64,000 nucleotides of DNA, from positions 1,054,001-1,118,000 of the forward strand of contig NZ_JAKFFS010000001.1 of NCBI RefSeq assembly GCF_021502725.1. Reading direction: 5' to 3'. Under the pieces are notes generated by a model. It was not told the DNA's origin. It ran no database searches and saw only the letters and a program-made list of their open reading frames with translations. The translations under genes were made by a program, and so were the position numbers. Below, piece after piece: positions 19,282-28,024 of the stretch (the first letter of the stretch is position 1; each line of letters begins with the position of its first letter). Origin of the DNA: Dyadobacter sp. CY345. GTDB lineage: Bacteria > Bacteroidota > Bacteroidia > Cytophagales > Spirosomataceae.

Positions 19282-19827
19282 TTAAAAACAGCTTCTGACC
19301 CTGCTGAGTGTTTCCGGAGTCATATTCAGATACGATGCAATGAGTTTTAACGGGAACATCTGCAGAACCAACGGGCGGTTTTTAGTCAGATCGTTATATC
19401 TTTCTGAGGGCGACATGGAGTTGTCCAGATACTGTGTTCTGGTGGTTACTCCTTCCAGAATCTTTCCCAGCTGGAGAAATACAGGTGATTGAGCAATCAG
19501 TTCATGTATTGCCGTCACACTGAGCTCGAACGCAGTTGTTTCCGAGTTTGTTTTAATAATATTTTGAGAAGGAGCCTGTGAAATAAAACTCGCATAATTC
19601 AGACACCACTCGTTTTGAAGATGAAGATCTGTTACTTTTTCATCGATATCTTCATAGCGGAACTGATATGCAGATCCCGATGAAATAAAATACACAGCGC
19701 GGCAGATCTGACCCTGGTCGAGCAGTAGGTCGTTTTTTTCTAGTTGTCTTGGAACCAGGTATTTCGTTAGTCGTTCAAAATCAGACTGTGAAAATCTGCC
19801 GATTTTATCAAGGTCAGTTTTTAACAT
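19282..19827 (-). CDS. Crp/Fnr family transcriptional regulator
   Basis: 181 residues with an N-terminal cyclic-nucleotide-binding-like domain (LEKNDLLLDQGQICRAVYFISSGSAYQF) and a short C-terminal helix-turn-helix (FPLKLIASYLNMTPETLSRVRSCF). No Fe-S cysteines are clustered as in FNR, so it resembles the Bacteroidota subgroup with unknown ligands. It ends right after the recognition helix, which is short but seen in this subgroup. About 73 bp of its 3' end and downstream DNA (19260-19332) recur at 25567-25639, marking a small duplication. It probably regulates the adjacent membrane protein or the VOC protein. Confidence 0.8.
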   Translation of the reverse strand: MLKTDLDKIGRFSQSDFERLTKYLVPRQLEKNDLLLDQGQICRAVYFISSGSAYQFRYEDIDEKVTDLHLQNEWCLNYASFISQAPSQNIIKTNSETTAFELSVTAIHELIAQSPVFLQLGKILEGVTTRTQYLDNSMSPSERYNDLTKNRPLVLQMFPLKLIASYLNMTPETLSRVRSCF

Positions 19828-19898
19828 GTGGGCTCATTGGCTTACTAAAATCTTCGTAAGTATATGCCATTTGTCTGAAACCTGAAAGATGTTTAGAC

Positions 19899-20267
19899 TC
19901 AGTTTGTCTGAAATTCACCGATGTGCCAAAGGATTCCGGAAGGATCATGCAGAAAACACTCTTTTCCCCAATCTTCAATCCGGACTGCAGATAATCTTAC
20001 TCCTTCATATCTTTTGACCAGTTCCTTTGCTGATAATTCCAGGTGGTAACGGTCCACATTTTCTACTTCTAAAAAGATCATGGTATTGTCGATCCAGTCT
20101 TTTACATAAGCCCGCTGGAGATAAAAAGCCAACTGGTCAAACTTAAATACGGAAAGCTCCGGTGATAGCACAATTTCCTGAAATCCCCAATCCTGATAAA
20201 ATCGCCTGGATAATTCAAAATCTTCGGCACCCAGGAATGGCCGGATTGATTTGGCTGTATGTTCCAT
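19899..20267 (-). CDS. VOC-superfamily (glyoxalase/bleomycin-resistance fold) protein
   Basis: 122 residues forming two beta-alpha-beta-beta-beta units. The first unit holds RRFYQDWGF and the second ends in CFLHDPSGILWHIGEF, the usual H/E-bearing strand of the fold. The first metal His is not obvious (KSIRPFLGAED), so it may be a binding protein and not an enzyme. Resistance or detoxification roles are common in the family, but the substrate cannot be inferred. It lies 71 bp upstream of the Crp/Fnr gene on the same strand. Confidence 0.75.
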   Translation of the reverse strand: MEHTAKSIRPFLGAEDFELSRRFYQDWGFQEIVLSPELSVFKFDQLAFYLQRAYVKDWIDNTMIFLEVENVDRYHLELSAKELVKRYEGVRLSAVRIEDWGKECFLHDPSGILWHIGEFQTN

Positions 20268-20452
20268 AATTCTTATTTAGTAAAATTGATCAGTCGCCAA
20301 AAGTAAAAGATAGCGCTGATTTATTACCTTGATCGAAATCAATAATTGCTGTATCCGGAAAGAATTTCTGATAGCGCCATTTTAATTTTGCGTTGTACGC
20401 CCGGGCGCTGTTTTCAGCTGTTTGTTTGTATCGCTATATCATCGATCCTTAA

Positions 20453-20832
20453 TCACAAGTTTATATGTAAATTGATTTTGGGATCCGTCAGATCCCAGCT
20501 TTTAATTTCGCTACTAATCAAAGCGGATTGCTTTTTACTTATGTCTCGCAAAGCATGGCCTACGGATCTTCTCAAATACTCGCTGGGGTCTGCTTTGTGC
20601 TGGCTGATGAGTCTGATAGCCAAGGCAGGATTGGTTTTGAAAAATGGTCTATTTGCCCATATACGGAGCCCTTCTATAACTGCTCTTTTTAGATTTGGAT
20701 TGTTGTAAGCAAGCCATACTTCAACGACGGGCATTGCCTTTTCGTAGCCGATCGTCCCACAATAGTGATCAAATGCCTTGGCCAGCCGCGTTCTATTTTC
20801 TTGATCTCATCCAGCAGCACCTGTATTTCCAT
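20453..20832 (-). pseudogene. DNA alkylation repair (AlkD-like HEAT) protein fragment
   Basis: The frame ending at 20453 carries LKRAVIEGLRIWANRPFF and SEYLRRSVGHALRDISKK, typical of the C-terminal HEAT repeats of DNA alkylation repair proteins. Continuing upstream it reads AKAFDHYCGTIGYEKAMPVVEVWLAY. Beyond about 20785 the homology passes to another frame as MEIQVLLDEIKKIERGWP (ATG at 20832), so a frameshift separates the two parts. Full-length relatives are about 230 residues, so the N-terminal half is also missing. It is a relic of a 3-methyladenine/7-methylguanine repair gene. Confidence 0.6.
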
Positions 20833-21081
20833 TTGCAGATTGTTTGAATTTTTACGCAGAATTGCAGACTTAGTATTATTGATGCCAAATTAGGAAAGTT
20901 CAATGTAATACGCATTGATTATCCAACCCCAAGCTGAGTTGAGTAGATGGGCCGATCTGAACATGATGGTGAGAGGTTTTTTCCAAAACGACCGGCGACT
21001 GGTGTAGCGAAGCAGGGCAGGGTACGGGAGTACATGAGAAGCTGCTTCCGGTGACAGCCAATTGAGGTAAAAGCGCACTAC

Positions 21082-21993
21082 TCACTTATAGCCCGCCCTG
21101 AATTCCAACGGCGTTTGCCGGGTCTTCGTTTTGAAAAGCTTGCTAAACGATTGCGGATAATCGAAACCCAATTGATAGGCAATTTCGCTGGCTGACAACT
21201 GTGTCGTCGAAAGTCTTTCCTTGGCGCGATCAATTAATTTTTCGTGTATCAGTTGTTGCGTCGTGCTGCCTGTAAGCTGTTTGAGACAATCGCTCAGATA
21301 CTTGGAAGATAAATGTAATTCTTCTGCAAGGAACTGCGCTGAGGGTAAACCATTGTCAGCCTGATCGGACTCAAAGTAATTGTTCAAAATCATTTCAACG
21401 CTGCTTAGAAGCTCATTGCTTACTGTTTTCCGCGTGATAAACTGCCTGTTGTAATAGCGATCGCAGTAAGTGAGCATCAGCTCAATATTCGCAATGCATA
21501 CCTGCTGGCTGAAATTGTCAATGGGCAGTGATAACTCTTTCTGCAATTGGATGAAAATCGTTTCTATTGCCTGCTGTTCATCATCGGAGAGGATAAGCGC
21601 TTCATTGACAGCGTAATCAAAATATCCGTACGATTTCATCTTGCCGCCCAGAGATGAATTGCGCAGGAAATCAGGATGGATGGACAGCTGCCAGCCGGCT
21701 TTGGCAGGTACGAAATTCTTATCGATAAAACTGACCTGCCGTGGCGCAAAGCAGGACATTACGCCCTCGTCAAAATCAAAAATGCTTAGGCCGTATTGAA
21801 TTTTGCACGGGCATTCTGTCTTCAGCGTCACCTGATAAAAATCGGTTAAGAGCCTTGTCCGCTGCTCAATTTTTATTTCGGGGAAATCCTCAAATCGGGT
21901 CAAGCTCACCATGGGATGCCTGGGCTTCGGGAGCTGCAAAAGCTGGTGCAGCTGGCTGATCGACTGAATGTGAACCGTTGTCGTTGTTTCCAT
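21082..21993 (-). CDS. AraC family transcriptional regulator
   Basis: 303 residues. The N-terminal half is an AraC-like ligand-binding region (IKIEQRTRLLTDFYQVTLKTECPCKIQYG). Two helix-turn-helix motifs fill residues about 215-303: SAQFLAEELHLSSKYLSDCLKQ and ASEIAYQLGFDYPQSFSKLFK followed by the classic TPLEFR ending. It is intact and lies just downstream (15 bp) of a broken SDR gene in the same orientation. AraC-SDR pairs are frequent in Bacteroidota, and the regulator usually controls the reductase, whose loss here may leave it without its target. Confidence 0.9.
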   Translation of the reverse strand: METTTTVHIQSISQLHQLLQLPKPRHPMVSLTRFEDFPEIKIEQRTRLLTDFYQVTLKTECPCKIQYGLSIFDFDEGVMSCFAPRQVSFIDKNFVPAKAGWQLSIHPDFLRNSSLGGKMKSYGYFDYAVNEALILSDDEQQAIETIFIQLQKELSLPIDNFSQQVCIANIELMLTYCDRYYNRQFITRKTVSNELLSSVEMILNNYFESDQADNGLPSAQFLAEELHLSSKYLSDCLKQLTGSTTQQLIHEKLIDRAKERLSTTQLSASEIAYQLGFDYPQSFSKLFKTKTRQTPLEFRAGYK

Positions 21994-22007
21994 GCCTGCG
22001 AAGTTAG

Positions 22008-22814
22008 CTAAATCAAACCTGTTTTTTTACGATACGAATTGGCCATGAATCTGGCGATCATTGCATTGGGTAATAAGGATGCCAAACGCGCGCCCATCCG
22101 GTTCCTGTTTCCGGATATCTGGAAATGTTTTTTTGCGTCCAAAGCTTTCAATAATTCGTCTGCCACTTCTTCCGGCGATTGGGTTGCAGCTGTTTGATAG
22201 TCTGAACTCAACCCAACCCCTTTTTCATTATTGATGCCAGCAGCTTCGTTAAAATTGGTTTTTGTCAGTCCCGGCGCAAACAACATAACCTGTATGTTAT
22301 AAGGTTTACATTCCTCTGTTATCGCTTCGGTAAAGGATCGGACGAATACTTTGCTCGCTGCATAAGTTGCCATGTAGGGTACCGGAATGAAAGCTGCCAT
22401 TGAGGCTACATTGATAATTTTACCGCTTTTTCGCTCACGCATCGGTTGCAGGAAAAGATGGGTCATCGCGACCAGGGATGCGTTATTAAGCTGCATCAGA
22501 TCCAATTCGGATTGCAGATTCAATGCTGCAAACTCGCCACCTGAGCCGATTCCGGCATTGTTGACCAGCGTGTGTATCTCCCAATTTTCTTTTTGGGTCT
22601 TATCAAAAATTTGAAATGGAGTCCCCTGTTTAGTGAGGTCGGCAGCAATATAATTGGCCTACACTCCATATGTCTCCTGTAAATTGGTACATAGCCTGGC
22701 GAGTTTCTCTGCGTTGCGGGCGACGAGAATAATGTTATGCTTTTTTGCGCCCAGCTTCACTGCCAAAGCTTCACCAATCCCACCAGAAGCTCCTGTTATC
22801 AATGTAAAGTTCAT
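22008..22814 (-). pseudogene. Short-chain dehydrogenase/reductase with one nonsense codon
   Basis: From ATG 22814 the frame reads MNFTLITGASGGIGEALA, the Rossmann TGxxxGxG motif. It continues to TYGV-stop-ANYIAADLT, where TAG occupies 22659-22661 (codon 52). After it the same frame gives LVNNAGIGSGG (the NNAG motif) and then IINVASMAAFIPVPYMATYAASKVFV with the catalytic Ser and Y-x3-K. A single C-to-T change in a CAG would explain the stop, because no frameshift is present. Without it the product would be 268 residues, normal for a classical SDR. A partial product could start at an internal codon but would lack the cofactor site. Confidence 0.87.
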
Positions 22815-23060
22815 TTTTTCTCTGTATTAAATGATCATACAAAGGACGTTCGCTTCAGCTGGATAACTTGTAATCAAAAGTCGGTTTGTTGTGTTCAATG
22901 TTCCATGCAGAGAGGAATTTCGCCGTATCAATAGTACCGTTCAGAAGGCAACTGCGCCGTACCTGCCAAGACAAGGACTTTAAACCGCCACGCCAGATGT
23001 TTCAGATGGTATTGCCTTCCTGCTTCTCCATTTATGATTGCCAATTTTCAATGCAATCAC
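22815..23060. other. Intergenic stretch without a supported gene
   Basis: About 245 bp between the SDR relic and the membrane protein gene. I see no convincing frame, repeat or structure. Confidence 0.4.
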
Positions 23061-23576
23061 CTATTTTTTTATTCTTGCAGACCATATCTTATAATTTATA
23101 TAAGCCTGGATGGCGACGATCAAGACTAAGCCAAAAAGCATCCGGTTTTTCTCAGCATTAAGCCCTATGGAAGAAACGAAGAAAATTAAAAGGCAAATCA
23201 ATGAGACTGTCCGTGTCAGCAAAGAAACGACAGCGTATCCTTTGAGCTTTTTGTGATATATAGTCATCGACTGCAAAATATTTTCTCCGGATATGATGTT
23301 TTTTGCCGCCAGGTAGCCCGTCAAGCTATGGATGATCACCAGGAGAAAAGATCCGACAAGTAACAAATTGGCGTATAACGGCTTTCTATCCCCATCAAAC
23401 ATCGTATAGTAAACAGCCAGAAATAAGACATACGACACCATTTCTATCGCAAGCCGCAGTCTGATAGCTTTTAACTGGTTATTGCCTCTTCCTTTTGTTT
23501 GGAATGACTGCTCTTTCTTGCCGGTATTATCTGGCTGAAGGTTTTTCCAATCGTTTTTAAGGTCATCGATATTCAT
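23061..23576 (-). CDS. Membrane protein encoded with an ECF sigma factor
   Basis: 171 residues. A short cytoplasmic N-terminus (MNIDDLKNDWKNLQPDN) is followed by four hydrophobic helices: MVSYVLFLAVYYTMF, YANLLLVGSFLLVIIHSL, VSLLTRTVSLICLLIFFV and MLFGLVLIVAIQAYI. The D-DLK..W..LQ opening is common in proteins that follow ECF sigma genes in Bacteroidota and may serve as an anti-sigma-like partner. Its start codon overlaps the sigma stop by 4 bp, showing translational coupling. The anti-sigma role is inferred from position. Confidence 0.65.
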   Translation of the reverse strand: MNIDDLKNDWKNLQPDNTGKKEQSFQTKGRGNNQLKAIRLRLAIEMVSYVLFLAVYYTMFDGDRKPLYANLLLVGSFLLVIIHSLTGYLAAKNIISGENILQSMTIYHKKLKGYAVVSLLTRTVSLICLLIFFVSSIGLNAEKNRMLFGLVLIVAIQAYINYKIWSARIKK

Positions 23577-24052
23577 TTTGTCGGATTTATGATTTTTTTT
23601 AACCTGGATCTGATTCTTCCCATCTTGACGGCAACGAGGTTTTCGCTCAGTCCCGTAATTTCTGCGATTTCGCGGTAGTCGAAGTCTTCGAAATACAATG
23701 CTAATAAAGCTCTCTCTGCTTCATTTAGCTTTTTTAGTATCATAAACAGCTGCTCCTCTCTTTCCCGGTTTTCACAATCAATGCTGTTGTCTTCCTTATC
23801 TGGTAACCGCTCGGTAAAAGATAGAATGATACGCTTCTTTCGATAGCATGCCATTGCTGTGTTAAGGGCGATTCTATATATCCAGGTACTTTGTTTCGAC
23901 ATTCCCCTGAATTTTGGGAAAGACTGCCACAACTGTAAAACGATCTCTTGAAAAAGTCTTTCCCGGTCCTCAGGGCTGTCCCGGTAAAGTCGTGACACCT
24001 TGTGAATGGTGCCTTTATGCATGGCGATCATCTCCAAAAACTGTTTTTCCAT
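23573..24052 (-). CDS. ECF-type RNA polymerase sigma factor
   Basis: 159 residues from ATG 24052, which directly abuts the stop of the upstream serine hydrolase; a longer start at 24121 would overlap that gene. Region 2 is visible in RLFQEIVLQLWQSFPKFRGMSKQSTWIYRIALNTA, and region 4 in ALLALYFEDFDYREIAEITGLSENLVAVKMGRIRSRLKK. It directs RNA polymerase to an unknown regulon. The order hydrolase-sigma-membrane protein on one strand with overlaps or 1-bp gaps indicates one transcript, unusual in that the effector-like enzyme comes first. Confidence 0.88.
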   Translation of the reverse strand: MEKQFLEMIAMHKGTIHKVSRLYRDSPEDRERLFQEIVLQLWQSFPKFRGMSKQSTWIYRIALNTAMACYRKKRIILSFTERLPDKEDNSIDCENREREEQLFMILKKLNEAERALLALYFEDFDYREIAEITGLSENLVAVKMGRIRSRLKKIINPTK

Positions 24053-24053
24053 G

Positions 24054-25448
24054 CTATTTGTTTTTGACAAAATGAATTGATTGCCCCTTAAGGTTGGCTT
24101 TGAGACCTTTAATGGTGTCATCTAAATCTCTTTCAAATTCAATCTGCACTGGTACCTTTTTGCCAAAAAAAACAGAGCTATCCGAGGGATACAACTCAAA
24201 GAATGGATTTTGGCCCATTTTCGCGTAGAGCTGAGCACCTTTTAGAAAAATCGCCAGCTGGTGACTATTGTTCTCAGTGTACGTTCCCTGGAATTTGTCA
24301 AGTTGTGATGCTTCCATTATTATAGGAGTACGAAACACCGGCATATCAAACCTGTCCCCGAAAATAATGCTTTCGATATTGGACTGCATTTCCCCGACAG
24401 GCAAAGTCGAAGCATTACTGAGAATAACCATAGAAATCTTTGCATTTGGATAGTATCCCGAAACAGCGGAACATCCAAAAGAACCCCCACCGGTAAAATT
24501 AAAATTCTTTTCCGGTTTTGAAGATCTCCTAAGAAACCAGCCATACCCATAAGATTCGCTACGTCCGTTAACCGGTTGTGAATTTTGAATGGTGAACAAC
24601 TGGTCAGTGACCGTTTTGTTGAAATGGCCACTACCATTTAAGGCATTGTTCCATTTTGATAGATCGCCCGCTGTTGAATACACGTTGCCCGACCCCTTCA
24701 TCAAAGCATAGTCCCGATGTGGGGCAGCGATCAGTCGATCTGCTAACTGATGATAAGGAGAAACCATGCCGTGGATAATTTCTGTTGCATTGCCTGATCC
24801 TGTGTGATCCATACGCAATGGAGCTGTAATTTTCTCCCTTAGTATGGTTTCATAATTTTTATGGTAAACTAATTCCAGAATACTAGACAGAATAAAGTAT
24901 CCTGGACTGGAATATTGCGTCTTTGTCCCGGGGACAGACAATAGTTTTAGTTTGAATATCTCCTCGGTGGCCTGCCTGTCCGAGAGTGGAAGGAACGAAA
25001 TTTTCTCCCAGTAATCTGCTATACCTTCGTTGTGTGGAAGGCCAGATGTGTGGGTAAGTAGTTGCCTGATCGTTATGTTACCCCAATCCGATTGGCCAAG
25101 TTCAGGGTAATAGTTCCTGAGTGGATCGCCCAGCGTTAACTTGTTCTCTCCGGCAGCCAACACAACCAACATAGCGGTAAACTGTTTGGTGATTGACGCT
25201 ATTCGAAAAACAGGATCTGAGGAAAACTGAACGTCGAGCTCAAATGAAGCTTTTCCTACGGACCGTCGATAGATTATACTATCACCTTTGGCAATCACGA
25301 CTGTACCGTTGAAGCCAATTAATTGCTGCTGTATGCTCAAATAACGGTTAATCAAGTCAGTTTGTTCATTTTGAATCTGGGCTTTGGATGTCATTGGAGA
25401 GCCTGATACACAAAAAAAGGCATATATAAAAATTTGTAATCTGTTCAT
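24054..25448 (-). CDS. Serine hydrolase, beta-lactamase/PBP4* family
   Basis: 464 residues with a signal peptide. The beta-lactamase-like domain has S-x-x-K in RIASITKQFTA (about residue 85) and the Tyr motif in TQYSSPGYFILS (about 178). The KTG-equivalent box is GGGSFG (about 325), with TGSG-type spacing in between. The last 100 residues form a small beta-rich domain (FQGTYTENNSHQLAIFL). Such proteins hydrolyse D-Ala peptides or esters in the periplasm; true beta-lactamase activity is not implied. It sits first in an operon with an ECF sigma factor and a membrane protein. Confidence 0.85.
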   Translation of the reverse strand: MNRLQIFIYAFFCVSGSPMTSKAQIQNEQTDLINRYLSIQQQLIGFNGTVVIAKGDSIIYRRSVGKASFELDVQFSSDPVFRIASITKQFTAMLVVLAAGENKLTLGDPLRNYYPELGQSDWGNITIRQLLTHTSGLPHNEGIADYWEKISFLPLSDRQATEEIFKLKLLSVPGTKTQYSSPGYFILSSILELVYHKNYETILREKITAPLRMDHTGSGNATEIIHGMVSPYHQLADRLIAAPHRDYALMKGSGNVYSTAGDLSKWNNALNGSGHFNKTVTDQLFTIQNSQPVNGRSESYGYGWFLRRSSKPEKNFNFTGGGSFGCSAVSGYYPNAKISMVILSNASTLPVGEMQSNIESIIFGDRFDMPVFRTPIIMEASQLDKFQGTYTENNSHQLAIFLKGAQLYAKMGQNPFFELYPSDSSVFFGKKVPVQIEFERDLDDTIKGLKANLKGQSIHFVKNK

Positions 25449-25566
25449 CTTTTTTACAATTAGTATGAACCGTTAGTAGCGATTTGTTGAAAAAGATGAC
25501 AGGTGATAAAAAAATATTTAATCACTGAATCCAAATATTCGTGGATTGGGCTAACCATTTACCATT

Positions 25567-25639
25567 GCAAATCAAGAAATTCAGGGTATTAAAAACAGCT
25601 TCTGAACTGCTGAGTGTTTCCGGGGTCATATTCGAAATA
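25567..25639 (-). pseudogene. Duplicated 3' fragment of Crp/Fnr regulator gene
   Basis: The segment from GCAAATCAAGA to CGAAATA aligns base by base with 19260-19332, with a handful of substitutions and one single-base indel. It covers the stop codon and the sequence encoding the last helix-turn-helix residues of the Crp/Fnr-type gene. No more of that gene follows. The homology breaks off near 25640 into unrelated sequence. Confidence 0.8.
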
Positions 25640-25673
25640 TTCGGGCCCCAGGACTGGACTTACGCTGGAGATG

Positions 25674-25847
25674 TTCAAAGCAGCGGTGAAAGACATAGAC
25701 AACTGGACACTTGAATCAACCGGCGGAGTTGTAGCCTATAATACGACAGGTTTTGCAACCGAGGCCGTATCCCTGAGCAAGGCGAGTCGGATCATGCCCT
25801 CGAATCAGCTTCCCAGGTTAGAATTTGACTTAATCATCCCAACTTAA
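25674..25847 (+). pseudogene. Unidentified C-terminal gene fragment
   Basis: About 57 residues (MFKAAVKDIDNWTLESTGG... to LEFDLIIPT) have a protein-like composition and directly follow the Crp/Fnr fragment on the opposite strand. No plausible start or promoter precedes it except within the duplicated fragment. The family is not recognised, and it may be the end of a foreign gene brought in by the same rearrangement. Confidence 0.25.
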
Positions 25848-26064
25848 AGAATGCATGCAAGAAGTGCAATTGAGGCCTGCATCGTCCATCCATGAATATG
25901 GAGAGGAGCAAGGAACTTATCACAAATCCGGATTTCTAAGAGTTACAGCATCTTCTGCTTAGATAACAGCATTGCGAAGCGTATTTTGTTTCTATTAAGA
26001 AAATATTGAAACATACTTTTTATCTCGGGCTTTTTGTCTTTAAGATAATAGATACAAGCCCAAT

Positions 26065-27275
26065 TTATGCGGTACGAGATTCTGATTCTTGCGTACGGTA
26101 TAAAAAGAAAATTACGATTGCCGAAAAAACAGTAAGTATCAGGTAACTAATACTGAGATTTGTCACGTCGACGGGTGGAACAAAAAGAACCATGGAGTAT
26201 GTGAAAAAAGAAACCATGATGTATACGATCGCACCAGGCAAGCCTCCCGACATCGCTGCGTAGTCTGGAAAACGGCTCAGACAGTAAGTGAAATAATTGT
26301 TGTAGGTAAAAGCAGTATTCATTTGTATTAAGAACGCAAAAAATACCATTGTAGCCAGACTTGATGCTGCGCTGGCAAAGGTCAGCATCAGCAGTACAAG
26401 CAGTAACTGAATGGAAATGTTAATATTTATTTTCGCGTAAAACGGTCGTAAGATTGTTCTTTTGCTGATCAACCCACCAAATAGCCAGGCGAATCCAAGC
26501 GCCAGTGAGCAGTAACCCGATACGACGGAATTCGTGTGAAATTTATTTTCGATAATAAAGGGGCCGCTCATATTGTAAAGCATGACGATACTATATGTGA
26601 AGTTTAATATCAGAATTCCCGAAATGAAACTGCGTGTTTTAAGCATGGAGGTATAGATACCGGCCAGGTTCCGAAGATTGAATTGCGCGGATACTTTAAT
26701 TGTTTCTGATCCAAAAATCCAGTCCAGGAATGCACAGGTCAGTACAAGTCCGCCCAGGAGTAAAAAATTTGACTGCCATCCAAAAAACTGATCAAGATAT
26801 CCCCCCAGGAAAGCAGCAACAATGGGACCGACAGACCAAATGATGGTAAACAGGCTCATCAGATGCTTTAACTTACCGCCAGAGTAAACATCTACAAAAT
26901 ATGCCCGTTTGCTACAAAAATGGTCGCAGCGGATATCCCCTGGATAACACGCATCAATAAAATGACGTTGATACTGACGCTGAGGGCAATGACGAAACTG
27001 GCGAGACTAAAGATAACCATTGAAAAAAGACCTATTCGATACTGACCAAAACTGTCGAGTATACTTCCCATAAAAAGCTGAGACAATCCATAGCTCACTA
27101 GGAAAAAAGTCAAAGTAGATTGTACCTGAACCTCTTGTACTCCCAATTGATTTGCCATACCGGGCATGGATGGAACATAAATATCTGTTGCAAAGCCGGA
27201 TAGGGGTAGAAGAGCAAATGCAATCCAGGTGGAAATACGTGTATCCGATTGTTTGGAAGGTCTATGATAATTCAT
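26065..27275 (-). pseudogene. MFS drug-efflux transporter (Bcr/CflA type), frameshifted
   Basis: The first 127 residues from ATG 27275 hold FALLPLSGFATDIYVPSMPGM and the MFS motif region LDSFGQYRIGL, ending at HIL-stop. The rest continues in another frame as KRAYFVDVYSGGKLKHLMSLFTIIWSVGPIVAAFLGGYLD and runs to the normal C-terminus with the remaining helices. Both frames meet at GTAGCAAACGGG (about 26903-26914), where one extra A would restore the frame. Intact relatives have 12 helices and about 400 residues and pump out drugs such as bicyclomycin. A single-base deletion explains the break; a sequencing error is the alternative. Confidence 0.85.
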
Positions 27276-27340
27276 TTATTATTTGATGCAGGGATTTATT
27301 ACGGAAGGTATACGATCAGGTGAGCTGGATGTTCACTTGT

Positions 27341-27865
27341 TTATTTTGCTAGCCTTAGACCAAAATCATAACGCTGGTCAACAATTCGTCTAAGCATACC
27401 AATTTGTCCGCAGTGATACATGGTGTGCTTAATATTCCAGTCAATTGCTTCAAATTTTGTTGTTGCGATGGGATGGGGAGTTGGCGTGGGTTCCAGCGGA
27501 CTGTTGAGTTCAGAATCGGATAGGGCTGCCAGAATGTCCATCGACTTTTGTTGCATAATTTTCAGATCCTGCAATAATTTCATTGAGTCTGTTTTTCCTA
27601 CAGATAGGATCGGCGCCGACACCGTAAATAAGTCACTATAATCCTTGATGGGAAGTTTTTGCAGAATATCCATCTGATGTCCCCTGATTACCATAATAGA
27701 ATGAAAGTAATGACTGATGATCAAATGGCCAACCTGCCAGTTGATACTGGATTCAATGGTACCGGGAATGATTTCCCATTTTTCGAGCGGAATCGTTTCG
27801 ATAAGCTTATTTGTCCAATCATAAGCGTTTGAAGTCTGGCTGATCAAAATTTCTTTTTCTGTCAT
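27341..27865 (-). CDS. DinB-family metal-dependent protein
   Basis: 174 residues forming a four-helix bundle of the DinB/YfiT-like superfamily. Putative metal ligands are the His residues in WQVGHLIISHYFHS (about 46-56) and in NIKHTMYHCGQIG (about 145-153). The conserved opening is YDWTNKLIETIPLEKW. Members act as thiol transferases or are damage-inducible with unknown function. It is intact and stands alone between two broken genes. Confidence 0.82.
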   Translation of the reverse strand: MTEKEILISQTSNAYDWTNKLIETIPLEKWEIIPGTIESSINWQVGHLIISHYFHSIMVIRGHQMDILQKLPIKDYSDLFTVSAPILSVGKTDSMKLLQDLKIMQQKSMDILAALSDSELNSPLEPTPTPHPIATTKFEAIDWNIKHTMYHCGQIGMLRRIVDQRYDFGLRLAK

Positions 27866-28024
27866 CGGTGATAATAGTTTTAATTAGGAATTTGATGGAT
27901 TTAGCAGATGGATTCTAAATTAGGTAAGTTGGGTGGAAAATGCTGTAAATAGCCCACTTTCAAGTTGCACTTAACGATTAAGAAAGTACTAATACAGTCC
28001 CTATATAAACGAACAGCCGTCCTC

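Larger units (their letters stand above)
25449..26064. other. Relic-rich intergenic region
   Basis: About 600 bp between two minus-strand genes. It holds a 73-bp copy of the 3' end of the Crp/Fnr gene of 19282-19827 (see the pseudogene at 25567) and a plus-strand frame of unclear origin ending at 25847. The remaining 200 bp show nothing I can name. Confidence 0.5.

Noticed and set aside
20890-21085. Two overlapping minus-strand frames of about 60 residues behind the AraC gene
   Set aside because: Neither shows a protein-like pattern, and one overlaps the AraC stop codon. I regard the stretch as non-coding.
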